Shown here: positions 41,349 to 51,212 of the stretch, one piece after another | How the letters are laid out: each line of letters begins with the position of its first letter | Position numbering within the stretch: the first letter of the stretch is position 1 | NCBI GenBank assembly: GCA_905221605.1 | Contig: CAJNDS010002777.1 | Location: 126,501 to 190,500 of the forward strand | Direction: 5' to 3' | Source: Symbiodinium natans | Taxonomy: Eukaryota; Sar; Dinophyceae; Suessiales; Symbiodiniaceae | Length of the DNA stretch: 64,000 bases | Made by a program: the position numbers and the translations under genes | The notes under the pieces: model-generated | What the model was told of the DNA's origin: nothing | Database searches by the model: none | Seen by the model: only the letters and a program-made list of their open reading frames with translations

Positions 41349-41378
41349 GTCTCCCGGCGGCAAGGCCTGGATGTGTGG
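41349..41378 (+). CDS. Possible micro-exon, 10 codons
   Basis: Acceptor TTTGTGAAAG; reads VSRRQGLDVW; donor TGG/GTTTAG. Phase 0 to 0 between its neighbours. A longer version in another frame (GFVKGLPAARPGCV) is also open. Confidence 0.45.
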
Positions 41379-41569
41379 GTTTAGGGTTTAGGGTTTGGGG
41401 TTTAGTAGGGTTTAGGGCTAGGGTTTAGGGTTTGGGTTTTGGGTTTAGGGCCAGGGTTTAGGGGGTTTAGGGGTTAGGGTTTAACTCCTAAACCCTAACT
41501 TCACCCAAGATCGCCAGCTCCCTCAAACCTACGAAGTCCACCGCTCCTCAAGGTCCTGTGTCTACGGAA

Positions 41570-41930
41570 TTAGGGTTTGTAGGGTTTGCGTTTTGGGGTT
41601 TTGGGTTTAAGGGTTTCGGGGTTTAGGGTTTAGGGTTTAGGGTTTAGGGTTTGCGTTTTAGGGTTTCGGGTATAGGGGCTTATGGGGGGTGTAGGGCTTA
41701 CAAGGTTCAGAAGGAGACTTGTTCAGTGGTTCTTAGCTTCTAACTGGCTGCTTCTACGGTTCAGGCTTTGGATTCTTGGCCTTTGGGGTTTGTATCGACT
41801 TGACAGCGCGCTTGTAGGGGCTTCGGGTGAAGACCGCAGGCCCTAAAACCTAAGCCCGGAAATCCTTATCCCTCCACCCTAAACCCATCTAAACCCACCC
41901 CAAACCCACCCTAAAACCCGAAACCCTATA
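41570..41930. other. Intron interior, no gene seen
   Basis: Degenerate TTTAGGG, then a unique piece at 41690-41860, then CCCTAAA variants. Confidence 0.4.
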
Positions 41931-42081
41931 AACCCTAAACCCCAAACCCCAAGGCGCAAACCCCAAACCCTAAACCCCAAACCCCAAACCCTAAACCCCA
42001 AAACCCTAAACCCTAAACCCTAAACCCTGAACCCTAAACCCTAAACCCCATCCAAAGCCCCCAAGCCCTTAAAATCCGCAG

Positions 42082-42162
42082 GCGGCGAAGAAGGAGGCCA
42101 TGCGCGTCGCCGACTCGGTCGCGCAGGTGGTGCACAGCGCCAGGCGGCGACGCCCGTGGTAA
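42082..42162 (+). CDS. Probable terminal exon, 26 codons
   Basis: Acceptor AAAATCCGCAG; reads AAKKEAMRVADSVAQVVHSA then RRRRPW and TAA. Alanine-rich helix-like segment with a basic tail. It ends the phase-0 chain 39186, 40419, 41349. Confidence 0.7.
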   Translation, partial: AAKKEAMRVADSVAQVVHSARRRRPW

Positions 42163-42434
42163 CTAACCAGGGTTTAGGGTTTAGGGTTTAGGGTTTGGGG
42201 TTTGGGGTTTAGGGTTTAGGGTTTAGGGTTAAGGGTTTAGGGTTTTCAGGGTTTGCGCCTCAACACGAAACTCGAAAAAGCCATTTCAAACAAAGCCCTC
42301 AACCCTAAATTCCCTTTAAAACCCCGTACAAGCCTCAGCAGCCGTAGACTCCAGGACCCCAGGCGTTGAACCCTCAACCCTTAACCCCAGACTCGAAAGG
42401 CCTTCACTACACCCTAAATCCTAACCCTGAACTT

Positions 42435-42528
42435 TTAGGAGGGGGGTTCAAGGGATGCACGGAACCCAAGATTCCCTAGTACTCCCCACTAATACCCGAA
42501 GGTTCCCTCATGAACCTCCTCCCTTCAG
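42435..42528. mobile_element. MITE-like element, family D, inverse orientation
   Basis: Left TTAGGAGGGGGGTTCAAGGG and right CATGAACCTCCTCCCTT. The interior ACCCAAGATTCCC and ACTCCCCACTAATAC is the inverse of the 9019 copy. Confidence 0.7.
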
Positions 42529-42729
42529 GCCCCCGCCCTGACCCTAAACCCTATCCATTTGAGACCTCGGATTTCCCATCCACTCCCCCCCCCCCCCGGG
42601 CCCCTTGCCCCCTCGAAGGGTGTAGAATGCAGGGTTGAGGGATCAGGGTTTTTGGGTCATGTGATGTATACGCATGTATGTGATATATGCGTCACATATT
42701 TATATAATATAGTTGTGTATATATCTATA

Positions 42730-42900
<171 letters not shown>

Positions 42901-42974
42901 GTATGCATGCATGCGTGTATGCATGTATGCATGTATGTATGTATGTATTTATGTATCTATGCATGCTTGCATGC

Positions 42975-43229
42975 ATTCTGTATGTGAAATGTGTAGGTGC
43001 AGACAAGTATATTTGTACATTTGTATGCGGAGCGTGTCGGGATTTCTCGTACTTGGTCCTGCCACCCCCGCCACCCAACCCTTCAAAAGCATCAGCCAAA
43101 ACAACCGAGCCCCCAACTGAGCCCTACACCGTTGAGATTTGGGTTCTGGGGGTTTGGGGTTTAGGGGTTAGGGTGTTGGGTTTAGTAGCCCTAAACCCTA
43201 AACCCAAAGCCCCATAAGCCCCTCGAAAG
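42975..43229. other. Intron interior, no gene seen
   Basis: Unique sequence, then TTTAGGG and CCCTAAA pieces. Confidence 0.35.
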
Positions 43230-43301
43230 CTGCTTGGAAGGCGCTCGAGTGTGACAAAGGGGAAGCCAGCGCCTTCCCTGCGGGCCTTTAACGAGGCTGG
43301 G
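43230..43301 (+). CDS. Probable exon, 24 codons
   Basis: Acceptor CCTCGAAAG; reads LLGRRSSVTKGKPAPSLRAF then NEAG; donor GG/GTTTGG. Phase 0 to 0. Followed by TTTGGGG and TTTAGGG arrays. Confidence 0.6.
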
Positions 43302-43479
43302 GTTTGGGGTTTAGGGTTTAGGGTTTGGGGTTTAGGGTTTAGGGTTTGGGGTTTGGGGTTTGGGGTTTGGGGTTTTGGGGTTTGGGGTTTGGGGTTTAGG
43401 TTATAGGGCTTAGAGTTACGGTCTAGAGCTTTGAGAGTTTAGGCTTGAGGGTGCAGGGTTTAGGGTTTGGAGTTTAGGC

Positions 43480-44095
43480 TTCTCATGTTGAAGGATATCC
43501 CAACCCCTGAACCCTGAAGCCTAAACCCTAAACCCTAAATCCTTAAGATTTCTGGGTTCGGGGTTGAAGGGCGGTCCTGGGCCGGAGCTCCCAGGTTTAG
43601 GGCTTGAGGGCTTTGAGGTTTTTGGGTTTAGGGTCTGGTTTAGGGTCTAGGGTTTTAAGGTTTTAGGGTTTAGCGTTTTAGGGTTTAGGGCTAGAAGGTT
43701 TAGGGCTCAGGGTTTAGGGTTTAGGGCAAGAAGGTTTAGGGCTCAGGGTGTGGGGTTCTTAAGGTTGGGGGCGTCGGGTTTAGTGTTTCTAGTTAATGGC
43801 TTGACGGTGCGCAAGCTTAGACTGACAGATTACAGGGCTGATGATCAAGGTTTGCACATGTTATAAGTACAGAGTTCTCAGCCCTAATCACCCTCAAGCC
43901 CTAAATCCTTTGGAGAGTTCAGGGTTTAGAGTCTAAACTGCAGGGAAATTGGCGCCCCAGGTGCGCGGAGCTTGAGGGTTTTAAGGGTCTTTTTTGGGGG
44001 GGTTTTAGGGGTCCTCAAGGGTTTTCAGCTTTTTTTCTGTTACAGCGCTTGTGAAGTTTTCGGGTGTGGGTGATCAGAGGACCCTGAGGTGGGAG
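43480..44095. other. Intron interior, no gene seen
   Basis: Degenerate TTTAGGG pieces and unique sequence; no exon supported. Confidence 0.4.
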
Positions 44096-44158
44096 CACCC
44101 TAAACCCTAAGCCCTAAACCCTAAACCCTAAACCCTAAGCCCTAAACCCTAAACAAAG

Positions 44159-44210
44159 CCCAAGAAGCGCAAGCTGTGAGCTGTCGTGATGAACCTAACG
44201 TCGGGCCAGG
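44159..44210 (+). CDS. Probable exon, possible PKKRKL terminal
   Basis: Acceptor AAACAAAG. In phase 0, as required after the 43230 exon, it reads PKKRKL then TGA: a C-terminal basic motif like the SV40-type nuclear signal. In another frame it reads QEAQAVSCRDEPNVGP to a donor GG/GTTTGA. The TTTAGGG right flank fits the second reading, the phase fits the first. Confidence 0.5.
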
Positions 44211-44407
44211 GTTTGAACATTTGGGGTTCAGGCCCTTTAGGGTTTAGGGTTAAGGGTTTGGGGTTAAAGGTTTAGGGTTTAGGGTTTAGGGTTACTAAGA
44301 ACCAGGGAGACATGTCACAATGACACCCCATACGCTTTTCTAGTTCATTCTGTCTGGAGGGGATAGGTCTTAGAGTACAGGGCTTCGGGTGTAAGGTGCG
44401 AGGCCCT

Positions 44408-44654
44408 ACTTGGAGGCTCATGGTACCTATTAGCCAATCATAACTGTACTTATAACTATACTTCCAACCATATTAGGGCACTTAAGGGGCTTCTAAGCGC
44501 GTTATAAGTACAGTTATAACTTAGTAGTAGAGTAGGTAACCTTTAACCTTTTTGGGTTAATATATTCCCCTTATAATCCCAAAGGTTAACCTTTAAAACC
44601 CCTAGGTACTGGACAGCTAAGATAATTTGGTTAACAGGCACCAATGAACCTCCA
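44408..44654. mobile_element. Family B MITE-like element carrying a nested family B2 element
   Basis: Outer ends ACTTGGAGGCTCATGGTACC and CACCAATGAACCTCC; the outer interior has TTAGGGCACTTAAGGGGCTT. At 44520-44625 it is interrupted by TTAGTAGTAGAGTAGGTAAC ... GGACAGCTAAG, the B2 unit. ATAA flanks the insert on both sides and may be a target duplication. Confidence 0.75.
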
Positions 44655-44939
44655 GAAAAGCCCCGAAGCCCGAACGGCTTCACGCTGAGACGCGGGGCCT
44701 ATAAGGCCCCGAGCTGATATGAGAGTTTAGGGTTTAGGGTTTAGGGTTTGGGGTTTGGGGTTTAGAGTTTAGGGTTTAGGGTTTGGGGTTTAGGGTTTGG
44801 GGTTTAGGGTTTGAGTTTTGGGGTTTAGGGTGTTAGGGTTTATTAGGGTTTTTAGTTTTTTTTTTGGTTTTAGGGTTTATTAGTTTATTAGGGTTTTAGG
44901 GTTCAGGGTTTGGGGTTTGGGGTTGGGAGTTTGGGGTTT

Positions 44940-45010
44940 ATGCCGATGGATACCCGAAGTCTGAGCCTCTAAAGGCCGGCGGGGCTTTACTTGGAAGCCC
45001 CTTTGACCCA
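44940..45010 (+). CDS. Probable exon
   Basis: Reads YADGYPKSEPLKAGGALLGS then PFDP to a perfect donor CCCA/GTAAGT. The left edge joins TTTGGGG repeat without an obvious AG; an AG at 44974 gives a shorter 12-codon exon in the same frame. Confidence 0.5.
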
Positions 45011-45076
45011 GTAAGTAGGGGGTTCTAGCCGGCTCTTGATTACAAGTCCCCCGTGGGTTGTTTTGTTTTTTTGTTT

Positions 45077-45107
<31 letters not shown>

Positions 45108-45171
45108 TTGTGGGGTTTCCAGGGTTTCTCTGGCGTGTAGGGTCGATAGGGTTTAGGGTTTGGGGTTTAGG

Positions 45172-45275
45172 GTGCTTCATGGTACTTACTGACCCAATAA
45201 TCACTGCACTTGTTACCCAAACTATTCCCATATTAGGGCACTTAAAGGCTGAGAAGTGGCTTATACGCACAGTTA
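45172..45275. mobile_element. Partial MITE-like element, family B
   Basis: CTTCATGGTACTTACTGACC, CAATAATCACTGCACTTGTT and ATTAGGGCACTTAAAGGCTG, as in 44408. The right end is lost. Confidence 0.6.
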
Positions 45276-45379
45276 AGGGTTTGCTGTGGCGAAACAAAAT
45301 ATTTGTCCCTTCCGCTAGTGCAGTTGATGCCACGAGTTGCGCTTGTCTGCTACGCTTCAACATTGCACAGGCACCAAGT

Positions 45380-45545
45380 GGGCATTTTCCCCAGAATAGG
45401 GGTACCCCCAATGTACCCCCAAGAACTCGAATCCTTCTTATAATGATTATAAGAACCCCCAAATACTATAGTCCTTCTTATAGGAACCCCCCAAAAGGGT
45501 CCCCCCCCCCCCCCCCCCCACCCCCTATTTTCGGAAACCCCCAAG
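45380..45545. mobile_element. MITE-like element, family C
   Basis: Left CCAGAATAGGGGTACCCCC and right CCCCCTATTTTCGG. It contains two near-copies of ACTNNAATCCTTCTTATAATG-like sequence and a poly-C run. Confidence 0.65.
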
Positions 45546-45659
45546 TGTCTCAAGCGTCAAGCCCGCGTCAGCACTGCCAACCCCCAACATCACAACGCAG
45601 TTTTGAAGACTCATGCCAAAGATTAGGGTTTAGGGTTTAGGGTTTAGGGTTTAGGGTTT

Positions 45660-46140
45660 AGGGCTTAATTTGACGGCACTTCTTTTGCTTGACCACGTAA
45701 AGTAGTAGGATGGTTCCAAGCGACTTCCGAAGAACAGGCCGGAGCTTTGAGTGATGCCGCCGAAACCCTAAACAATTCAACTGAAACCTAACCTGCCCTC
45801 CTCCCTTTAAGGGTCGACTCTGTCGCTGACTGACTGACTGACAACCACTCGGATGCGTCATGACGGTCGTGCACAAAAGGAGTCGCATCAGTGGAAGTCG
45901 CTGAAGGTCAACTTGAAACTTGAATCGAGACTGAAACGGATGCAATTACCCCGCCGTGTAGAGTCTGCGCGTGCTCGGAAAATCTGCGTCGCCTGGACTT
46001 CCGCGCAGGTTTGGTGTCCAGGCTTCGGACTGAAGGTTTGCCAGTCGATCTGGACACTGTGATTCTTGTGCCAGCTCGGTCAGTGGAGCAAGTATCCACT
46101 TACGCCAAAACGGAGAAATTTGCACAAGGTGCACGATGAT
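45660..46140. other. Long unique stretch, coding status unclear
   Basis: About 480 bp without telomeric repeats except one CCCTAAAC. The + frame 45853-46062 starts MRHDGRAQKESHQWKSLKVN and is basic; a minus frame 45658-45945 is also open. A GACT tetranucleotide repeat lies at 45826-45842. Not recognised. Confidence 0.35.
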
Positions 46141-46259
46141 CCCCCGGCCATGTTCCTAAACCAAAACCTTACACACACTATCCTAAACCCTAAACCCGAA
46201 ACCCTAAACCCTAACCCAAAACCCTATAAACCCTAAACCCTACAGTGTCCAAGCCTAGG

Positions 46260-47100
46260 TGTTTAGTCTTGTACGCGCACCCTCGCTCCCGTACCCTCCA
46301 GTTGGTGCATGACCAGCAGGCACGTCGCAATAGTCGCCGCTTGACTGCTATACTCGCCAAGGTTAAGGGTTTAGGGTTTAGGGTTTAGGATTTAGAGTTT
46401 AGGGTTTAGGGTTTAAGCTTTATAAGGCTTCGGGTGTAAGGTTTAGTGGTGTTGGACTCTGCCCCTCAATGGACTTGGTCATCAAACCCTAAGTCCCTAA
46501 ACGCCCTATATAAACATAAAAGCTCCTAAGCTCCTTGAATCCGAAGCTCCCGAATCCTAACGAAGCCCGATGAAAGAGACCCCTAAGCCTAACGACCGAG
46601 CCCTTCAAGTCCTATAGTACCCTGTGCTCCATGAAGCAAAACCCTAAACCCTAAACCCTAAACCCTAAACCATAAACCATAAACCCCAAACCCTCCATGT
46701 AGAATCCTCACTAGCCTTCTGAGCTCCCAAAATTTACAAACCCTGTACAACCCAAAGATGAACTCCATGGAGCCCCGAAACCTCGAAAAGCTCACGGGTA
46801 CAAAGCCAAAGGACTCCAACCACCCCTAAGTCAAGCCTTTAAGGGTTTACGTAGGGTTTAGGGTTTAGGGCTTAGGGTTGAGGGTTGAGGGTTCAGGGTT
46901 TAGGGGGATCTTATTCAGGATCACTTTCAGAGGGTTCTCATGGCCGTCCTAGCTATGCATCCCGATACATCTTAGGTAAAGAATGTGTGATTGAGTGCTT
47001 TGTGGGTTCCCCGAAGCCCGTAAACCCTGAACTCTAAACCCTAAACCAGAAACCCGAAACCCTGAACCCTGAACCCGGAACCCTAAACCCGAAACCCTAA
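46260..47100. other. Unique and degenerate repeat sequence, no exon seen
   Basis: Unique stretches at 46260-46360, 46450-46630 and 46910-47010 between short TTTAGGG and CCCTAAA pieces. Confidence 0.4.
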
Positions 47101-47139
47101 ACCCAAAACCTAAACCCTAAACCCTAAACCCTAACCCAG

Positions 47140-47219
47140 ATGCTGGCGCCCACAACAAGCACGGCCACGGCCACGGGCACCGCCGAAACTCCCGGGTGGT
47201 GCTGATCGAGGCCCCGGGG
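47140..47219 (+). CDS. Probable exon with His-rich segment
   Basis: Acceptor CTAACCCAG; in the frame that keeps phase with the next exons it reads AGAHNKHGHGHGHRRNSRVV then LIEAPG; donor GGG/GTTCAGG. Other frames are open too. First of three phase-consistent exons. Confidence 0.6.
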
Positions 47220-47823
47220 GTTCAGGGGTTAGGGCTTAGGGTTTAGGGTTTGGGGCTCAGGGTTTAGGGCTTAGGGCTTAGGGCTTAAGTCTTAGGGCTT
47301 AGGGCTTAGGGTTTAGGGTTTAGGGCAAAGGTTTTTTAGGCCTCGGGGTTTAGTGCTTGGGGTTTAGGGTTTAGGGTTTGGGTCTAAATGTTTGGGGTTT
47401 CGGGCTGTTAGGCTTGATGCTGGTATTTGCTTGACAGGCAGGTGTTGAAAAAGACGCCGTTCCTGCCAGGGTGCCAGGTTTTCTGGCGGGTCGAAAAGTA
47501 CGAGCTTAGGGAGTCTGAGCTTGGTTTCCGTGGTCTCAGGTTTGCGGCCCCTCATGCAAGCGACATCCGTCAGCATCAGGTCACATTGCAACCCCCCGCA
47601 AACGTGGCCGCCAAGCTCACCGTGAGCATCAAATCCCCCTAGAAACCCTAATGTGGCTTATGCCCCAAAACCCGATAAACCCGATAAACCCTGCAAACCC
47701 TAAAAACCCTCTAAACCCTCGAAGCCGTAGATATCCCTGCCAATCCTAAGCCCTAAACCTTAAAACCCTAAACCCTAAACCCTAGACCCTAGACCCTAAA
47801 CCCTAAACCCTTCACCCTGTCAG

Positions 47824-47883
47824 GATGAAGGCGGAGCAGCTGAGAAGATCGAGAGGCGCCGCAGACGGGCGTTTGACTTTGGG
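47824..47883 (+). CDS. Probable exon, 20 codons, basic
   Basis: Acceptor CACCCTGTCAG; reads DEGGAAEKIERRRRRAFDFG; donor GGG/GTTGGG. Phase 0 to 0. Confidence 0.7.
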
Positions 47884-48210
47884 GTTGGGGGTTAGTGTTT
47901 AGGTTTTTGGGTTTAGGGTTTAGGGGTTAGGGTGTAGGATTTAGGGTTTAGGGTTTGGGCTGGGTTTGGGGTTTAGGGCAGTAAGTGCCACATGGACATG
48001 GCACCCCGACACGTCCAGGGGGGTGGGGGGGGGGGGGGGGGGCGCCTGGGCGCTTTTAGCACCCAGGCGCGCCCCCCTCAATGAGGAACCCTAAGCCCCA
48101 AGCCCTCTGAATCCTCAGCCTAGAATCCCTAAACCCTAAACTCTAAACCCTACATATCCCTAAACCCTAAGCCCTAAGGCCCTCCCCCCTCAAACTTCCC
48201 AAGTCCCCAG

Positions 48211-48306
48211 AGGCAGCGGCGCATGAGCGTGCGCCCGCCCACCGTCACGGACGAGCCGAAGGGCCGGACTTCAGCGCCTCGAGCTGCACTCCATCTTGTA
48301 TCCTAG
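48211..48306 (+). CDS. Probable terminal exon, 31 codons
   Basis: A long C/T-rich tract before CCCCAG; reads RQRRMSVRPPTVTDEPKGRT then SAPRAALHLVS and TAG. The stop lies exactly at the left edge of the palindromic element at 48305. A second frame stays open through that element. Confidence 0.65.
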   Translation, partial: RQRRMSVRPPTVTDEPKGRTSAPRAALHLVS

Positions 48307-48419
48307 GTGGGATTAGGGAGACCCTTCAAAGGGGACCCCTTCTCAACCCTTTTCTGGTGCTTCTAAGGAGGGACCTTCTTGAGAGGGTCTATATCCCCAA
48401 GGTCCCCCTAATCCTACCT
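48305..48419. mobile_element. Palindromic element, family I (single copy)
   Basis: AGGTGGGATTAGGGAGACC and GGTCCCCCTAATCCTACCT are inverted ends matching at about 17 of 19 positions, around a 75-bp centre. Confidence 0.7.
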
Positions 48420-48479
48420 CCGATTATAGGGGTTCAGAGTTTCGGGTCTAGGGTCTAGGCTTCGGGGGGTCAGCAGGGT

Positions 48480-48550
48480 CTAGGGTAGAGGGTCTCTCGG
48501 GGGGGGGGGGGGGTCAGCAGGGTCTAGGGTAGAGGGTCTCTGCTTTTAGG
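48480..48550 (+). repeat. Tandem duplication
   Basis: GTCAGCAGGGTCTAGGGTAG plus AGGGTCTCT occurs twice, separated by a poly-G run. Confidence 0.8.
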
Positions 48551-48708
48551 CAGGGAGCTTCGGAGACTTTTGGGAGTTAAGGGACTTGAGGGTTTAGGGA
48601 AGTTGAACCTATGATCTCAAATGGGTTTAGGGTTTAGGGTTTAGGGTTTAGGGTTTAGAGTTTAGGGTTGGAATCTTAAACCCCAAAATCCTCTTACCAA
48701 AGCCACAG

Positions 48709-48765
48709 AAAGCCCCAAGCAGCAGAGAGAGCCACCGGCTGAGGTGCACACTGGCTCAACCCCAG
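48709..48765 (+). CDS. Probable exon, 19 codons
   Basis: Acceptor AAAGCCACAG; frames SPKQQREPPAEVHTGSTP or KAPSSRESHRLRCTLAQPQ; donor CCCCAG/GTGCGG. TTTAGGG arrays follow. Confidence 0.6.
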
Positions 48766-49096
48766 GTGCGGCAGGATTTAGGGTTTAGGGTTTAGGGTTT
48801 AGGGTTTGGGGTTCCTAGAGCTCTTGTTGTTCGCAGGTTTCTTAGGTGTCATTAGGGTTCTTAGTCCTTGGTGGATTTAGTAGCAAAGTGCTCTTAGAGG
48901 GTTCTGAGGTTTCTTGGGGTCTTGGGGTTCTTCCTGGATTTAGTACTTTAAGGTTCCTAGGGTTGTAGGGTTCTTGGGGTCTTGGGGGGTTTTGGGGTTT
49001 GAGAGTTTAAGGTAGAGCGCAAGGGTTCCGGGTTTGGGGGCTTGGAGAGCCCAGGGCTATAGGGGCTTAGGGTTTCGGTTTCAGAACTCACTTGCA

Positions 49097-49157
49097 GATT
49101 TTTTCCGGACTTGCACGACTCGACCATAACAGGGCCCGAGCATTGCCCTGCCTGGGC
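49097..49157 (+). CDS. Possible exon
   Basis: Acceptor CTCACTTGCAG; reads IFSGLARLDHNRARALPCLG and ends at a GTTTCT that is also the start of a family C element. Left flank is TTTAGGG oriented. Confidence 0.4.
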
Positions 49158-49262
49158 GTTTCTCAAAATAGGGGCACACTTGCTTTATCCTCCCCAAAGT
49201 ACTGTAATCCTTACCATAGGAACTTCAGAAGGGTGCCGCTACTTTGGGATACCCTCGTCCAT
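49156..49262. mobile_element. MITE-like element, family C, diverged
   Basis: GCGTTTCTCAAAATAGGGGC at the left, GGTGCCGCTACTTTGGGATA at the right, centre ACTGTAATCCTTACCATAGG. Confidence 0.55.
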
Positions 49263-49344
49263 CAAGTCACGATGACTGTATGACAACAGGCGACTGCAAT
49301 TCACTTCTAGGTTTTAGGGTATGGTGCTTAGGGTCTAGGGCTTA

Positions 49345-49480
49345 GGTGCATTTGGGTTTAGGGTTTAGGGTTTAGGGTTTAGGGTTTAGGGTTTAGGGTT
49401 TAGGGTTTAGGGTTTAGGGTTTAGGGTTTAGGGTTTAGGGTTTAAATTTAAATTAGGGTTTAGGGTTTAGGGTTTAGGGG
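49345..49480 (+). repeat. TTTAGGG array
   Basis: About 17 units interrupted by an AAATTTAAATT piece. Confidence 0.95.
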
Positions 49481-49497
49481 CATTTGGGCTTTCCAGC

Positions 49498-49641
49498 ATG
49501 TCTCGGTTGTTTTGTGGGTTTCGCGGCTGTCTTGAAGCACTGGCAACGGCAGAACTTGGGCCGGCCGAAATGCTGGTCCAGTCGGTTGCAAAAAAACTTG
49601 AGCCCCCGACCCCTCAACTTCCAGACGCCCCTAAACCCTAA
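49498..49641 (+). CDS. Probable terminal exon, 47 codons, repeat-supplied stop
   Basis: Acceptor GGGCTTTCCAG, then an open frame starting MSRLFCGFRGCLEALATAEL and including AEMLVQSVAKKLEPPTPQLP. The last codons, AAA CCC TAA, are the CCCTAAA array. Unknown family. Confidence 0.65.
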   Translation: MSRLFCGFRGCLEALATAELGPAEMLVQSVAKKLEPPTPQLPDAPKP

Positions 49642-49739
49642 ACCCTAAACCCTAAACCCTAAATCCTAAACCCTAAAGCCTTATAAACCCTAAACCCTAA
49701 ACCCTAATCCCCAAACCCCTGGCCAAACCCGTAGCAGCC

Positions 49740-49985
49740 CCACGACGCTAGACAGTTAAACCGAAGCGATCTAGGATTAGTTGGGGGTGAGAGGGTGAGT
49801 AATAGGGCTTATAGGGTAAAGCGGGGTGAACAGGGTTAACCCTAAACCCTAACCCCTAACCCCAAACCCTGAACGCCTCCAACCCTCAACCCTCAACCCT
49901 AAACCCTAAACCCTTAACCCTAAACCCTAATTAATAATTATACCCTAAACCCTGAACGCCTCCAACCCTCAACCCATCCCAGCCT
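49740..49985. other. Degenerate repeats and a short unique piece
   Basis: Includes a duplicated CCCTGAACGCCTCCAACCCT segment (about 49866 and 49949). No exon. Confidence 0.5.
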
Positions 49986-49999
49986 CAACCCATCTTCAG

Positions 50000-50068
50000 G
50001 GAAGTCGCCGACGAGCTCCGCCCAGCTGGGGCTTGGAAGTCAGGCATTCGCCTTTTGCGCGGCTTAGG
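50000..50068 (+). CDS. Probable exon
   Basis: Acceptor CATCTTCAG; reads EVADELRPAGAWKSGIRLLR then GL; donor TTAGG/GTTGGA. The DELRP stretch also occurs in the 39186 exon (KDELRPELAG). TTTAGGG follows. Confidence 0.65.
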
Positions 50069-50287
50069 GTTGGATGGGTTTAGGGTTTAGGGTTTAGGGT
50101 TTAGGGTTTGGGGTTTCGGGTTTCGGGTTTCGGGTTTCGGGTGTGGGGTTTAGGGTTTAGGGTTCAGGGTTTAGGGCTGAAGGATGTATATGGGCTCGGG
50201 TTAAAGGGTTTCAATGGTTAAACAAAGTTTTAAAGGCTTCTCGGGGCTTCAAGGGTTTTAAGATTTTAGTGTTAAGGGTTTTATGTT

Positions 50288-50393
50288 GGGATGTTCCCCT
50301 CGTACTAACAGTCCTTCATAGGGATGATACTAGGGCGTATTCATTCCCCTATTGAGGACTATTCGTGACTATTCGTATAAGTGGGACCATCCC
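50288..50393. mobile_element. MITE-like element, family A
   Basis: GGGATGTTCCCCTCGTACTA, ACAGTCCTTCATAGGG at the left; GAGGACTATTCG, repeated, then GTGGGACCATCCC at the right. The GACTATTCGT duplication is specific to this copy. Confidence 0.65.
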
Positions 50394-50814
50394 AAGCCTT
50401 AGGGGTTTCAGGGTTTTAGGGCTTTAGGGTTTCAGGGGAGGAATACCTTAAACCCTAAACCCTAAACCCTAAACCCTAAACCCTAAACCCTAAACCCTAA
50501 ACCCTAAACCCTAAACCCTAAACCCTAAACCCTAAACCCCTCAACCTAGCATCCTAAGCCCGAAGCCCTATAAGCCCTCTAAGCGCCAAACCATGGACTG
50601 AAAAGGCCCTCGGTCAACAGCAGGCTTCCGGGTTCCAGTCGGCATGAGATGAGAGTTTGAGGGTTTGGGGTTTAGGGTTTCGGGTTTAGGGTAATTTGGG
50701 GTTTAGGGTTTAGGGTTTAGGGTTTAGGGTAATTTGGGGTTTAGGTTTAGGGTGAGGGAACTCGGCCAAGGTGAAAGCGATTTAGGGCTCAGGGCTCTAC
50801 CAGGGTGAGCTTGA

Positions 50815-50985
50815 GTCACCCGAAACCCGAAACCCGAAACCCGAAACCCGAATAACCCGAAACCCGAAACCCTAAACCCGAAACCCGAAACCCTAAACCC
50901 TAAACCCGAAACCCTAAACCTTAACCCTAAACCCTAAGCCCTAAACCCTAAGCCCTAAACCCGAAACCCTAGACCCGAAACCCTA
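50815..50985 (-). repeat. CCCGAAA heptamer block
   Basis: CCCGAAA units mixed with CCCTAAA and CCCTAGA. Confidence 0.85.
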
Positions 50986-51088
50986 GACCCTAGACCCTAA
51001 ACCCTAAACCCTAAACCCTAAACCCTAAACCCTAAACCCTAAACCCTAAACCCTAAACCCTAAACCCTAACCCCACACCCATCCCCAG

Positions 51089-51177
51089 AAGCACCGGAAC
51101 ACGGTGGGCAGGTGTTGAGTGGTCTCCGGCGGACGAGTGTGGCTCCTCGCCTCAGCCATGCCGGCTCTCATTGCGCG
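51089..51177 (+). CDS. Probable exon
   Basis: Acceptor CCATCCCCAG; reads STGTRWAGVEWSPADECGSS then PQPCRLSLR; donor CGCG/GTGTAG. Left CCCTAAA, right TTTAGGG. Confidence 0.65.
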
Positions 51178-51212
51178 GTGTAGGGTTTAGGGTTTAAGGT
51201 TTAGGGTTTAGG

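Noticed and set aside
45053-45640. 195-codon + strand frame
   Set aside because: It runs through a T/G homopolymer, a family B fragment, a family C element and TTTAGGG repeats; overlapping minus frames are equally open.
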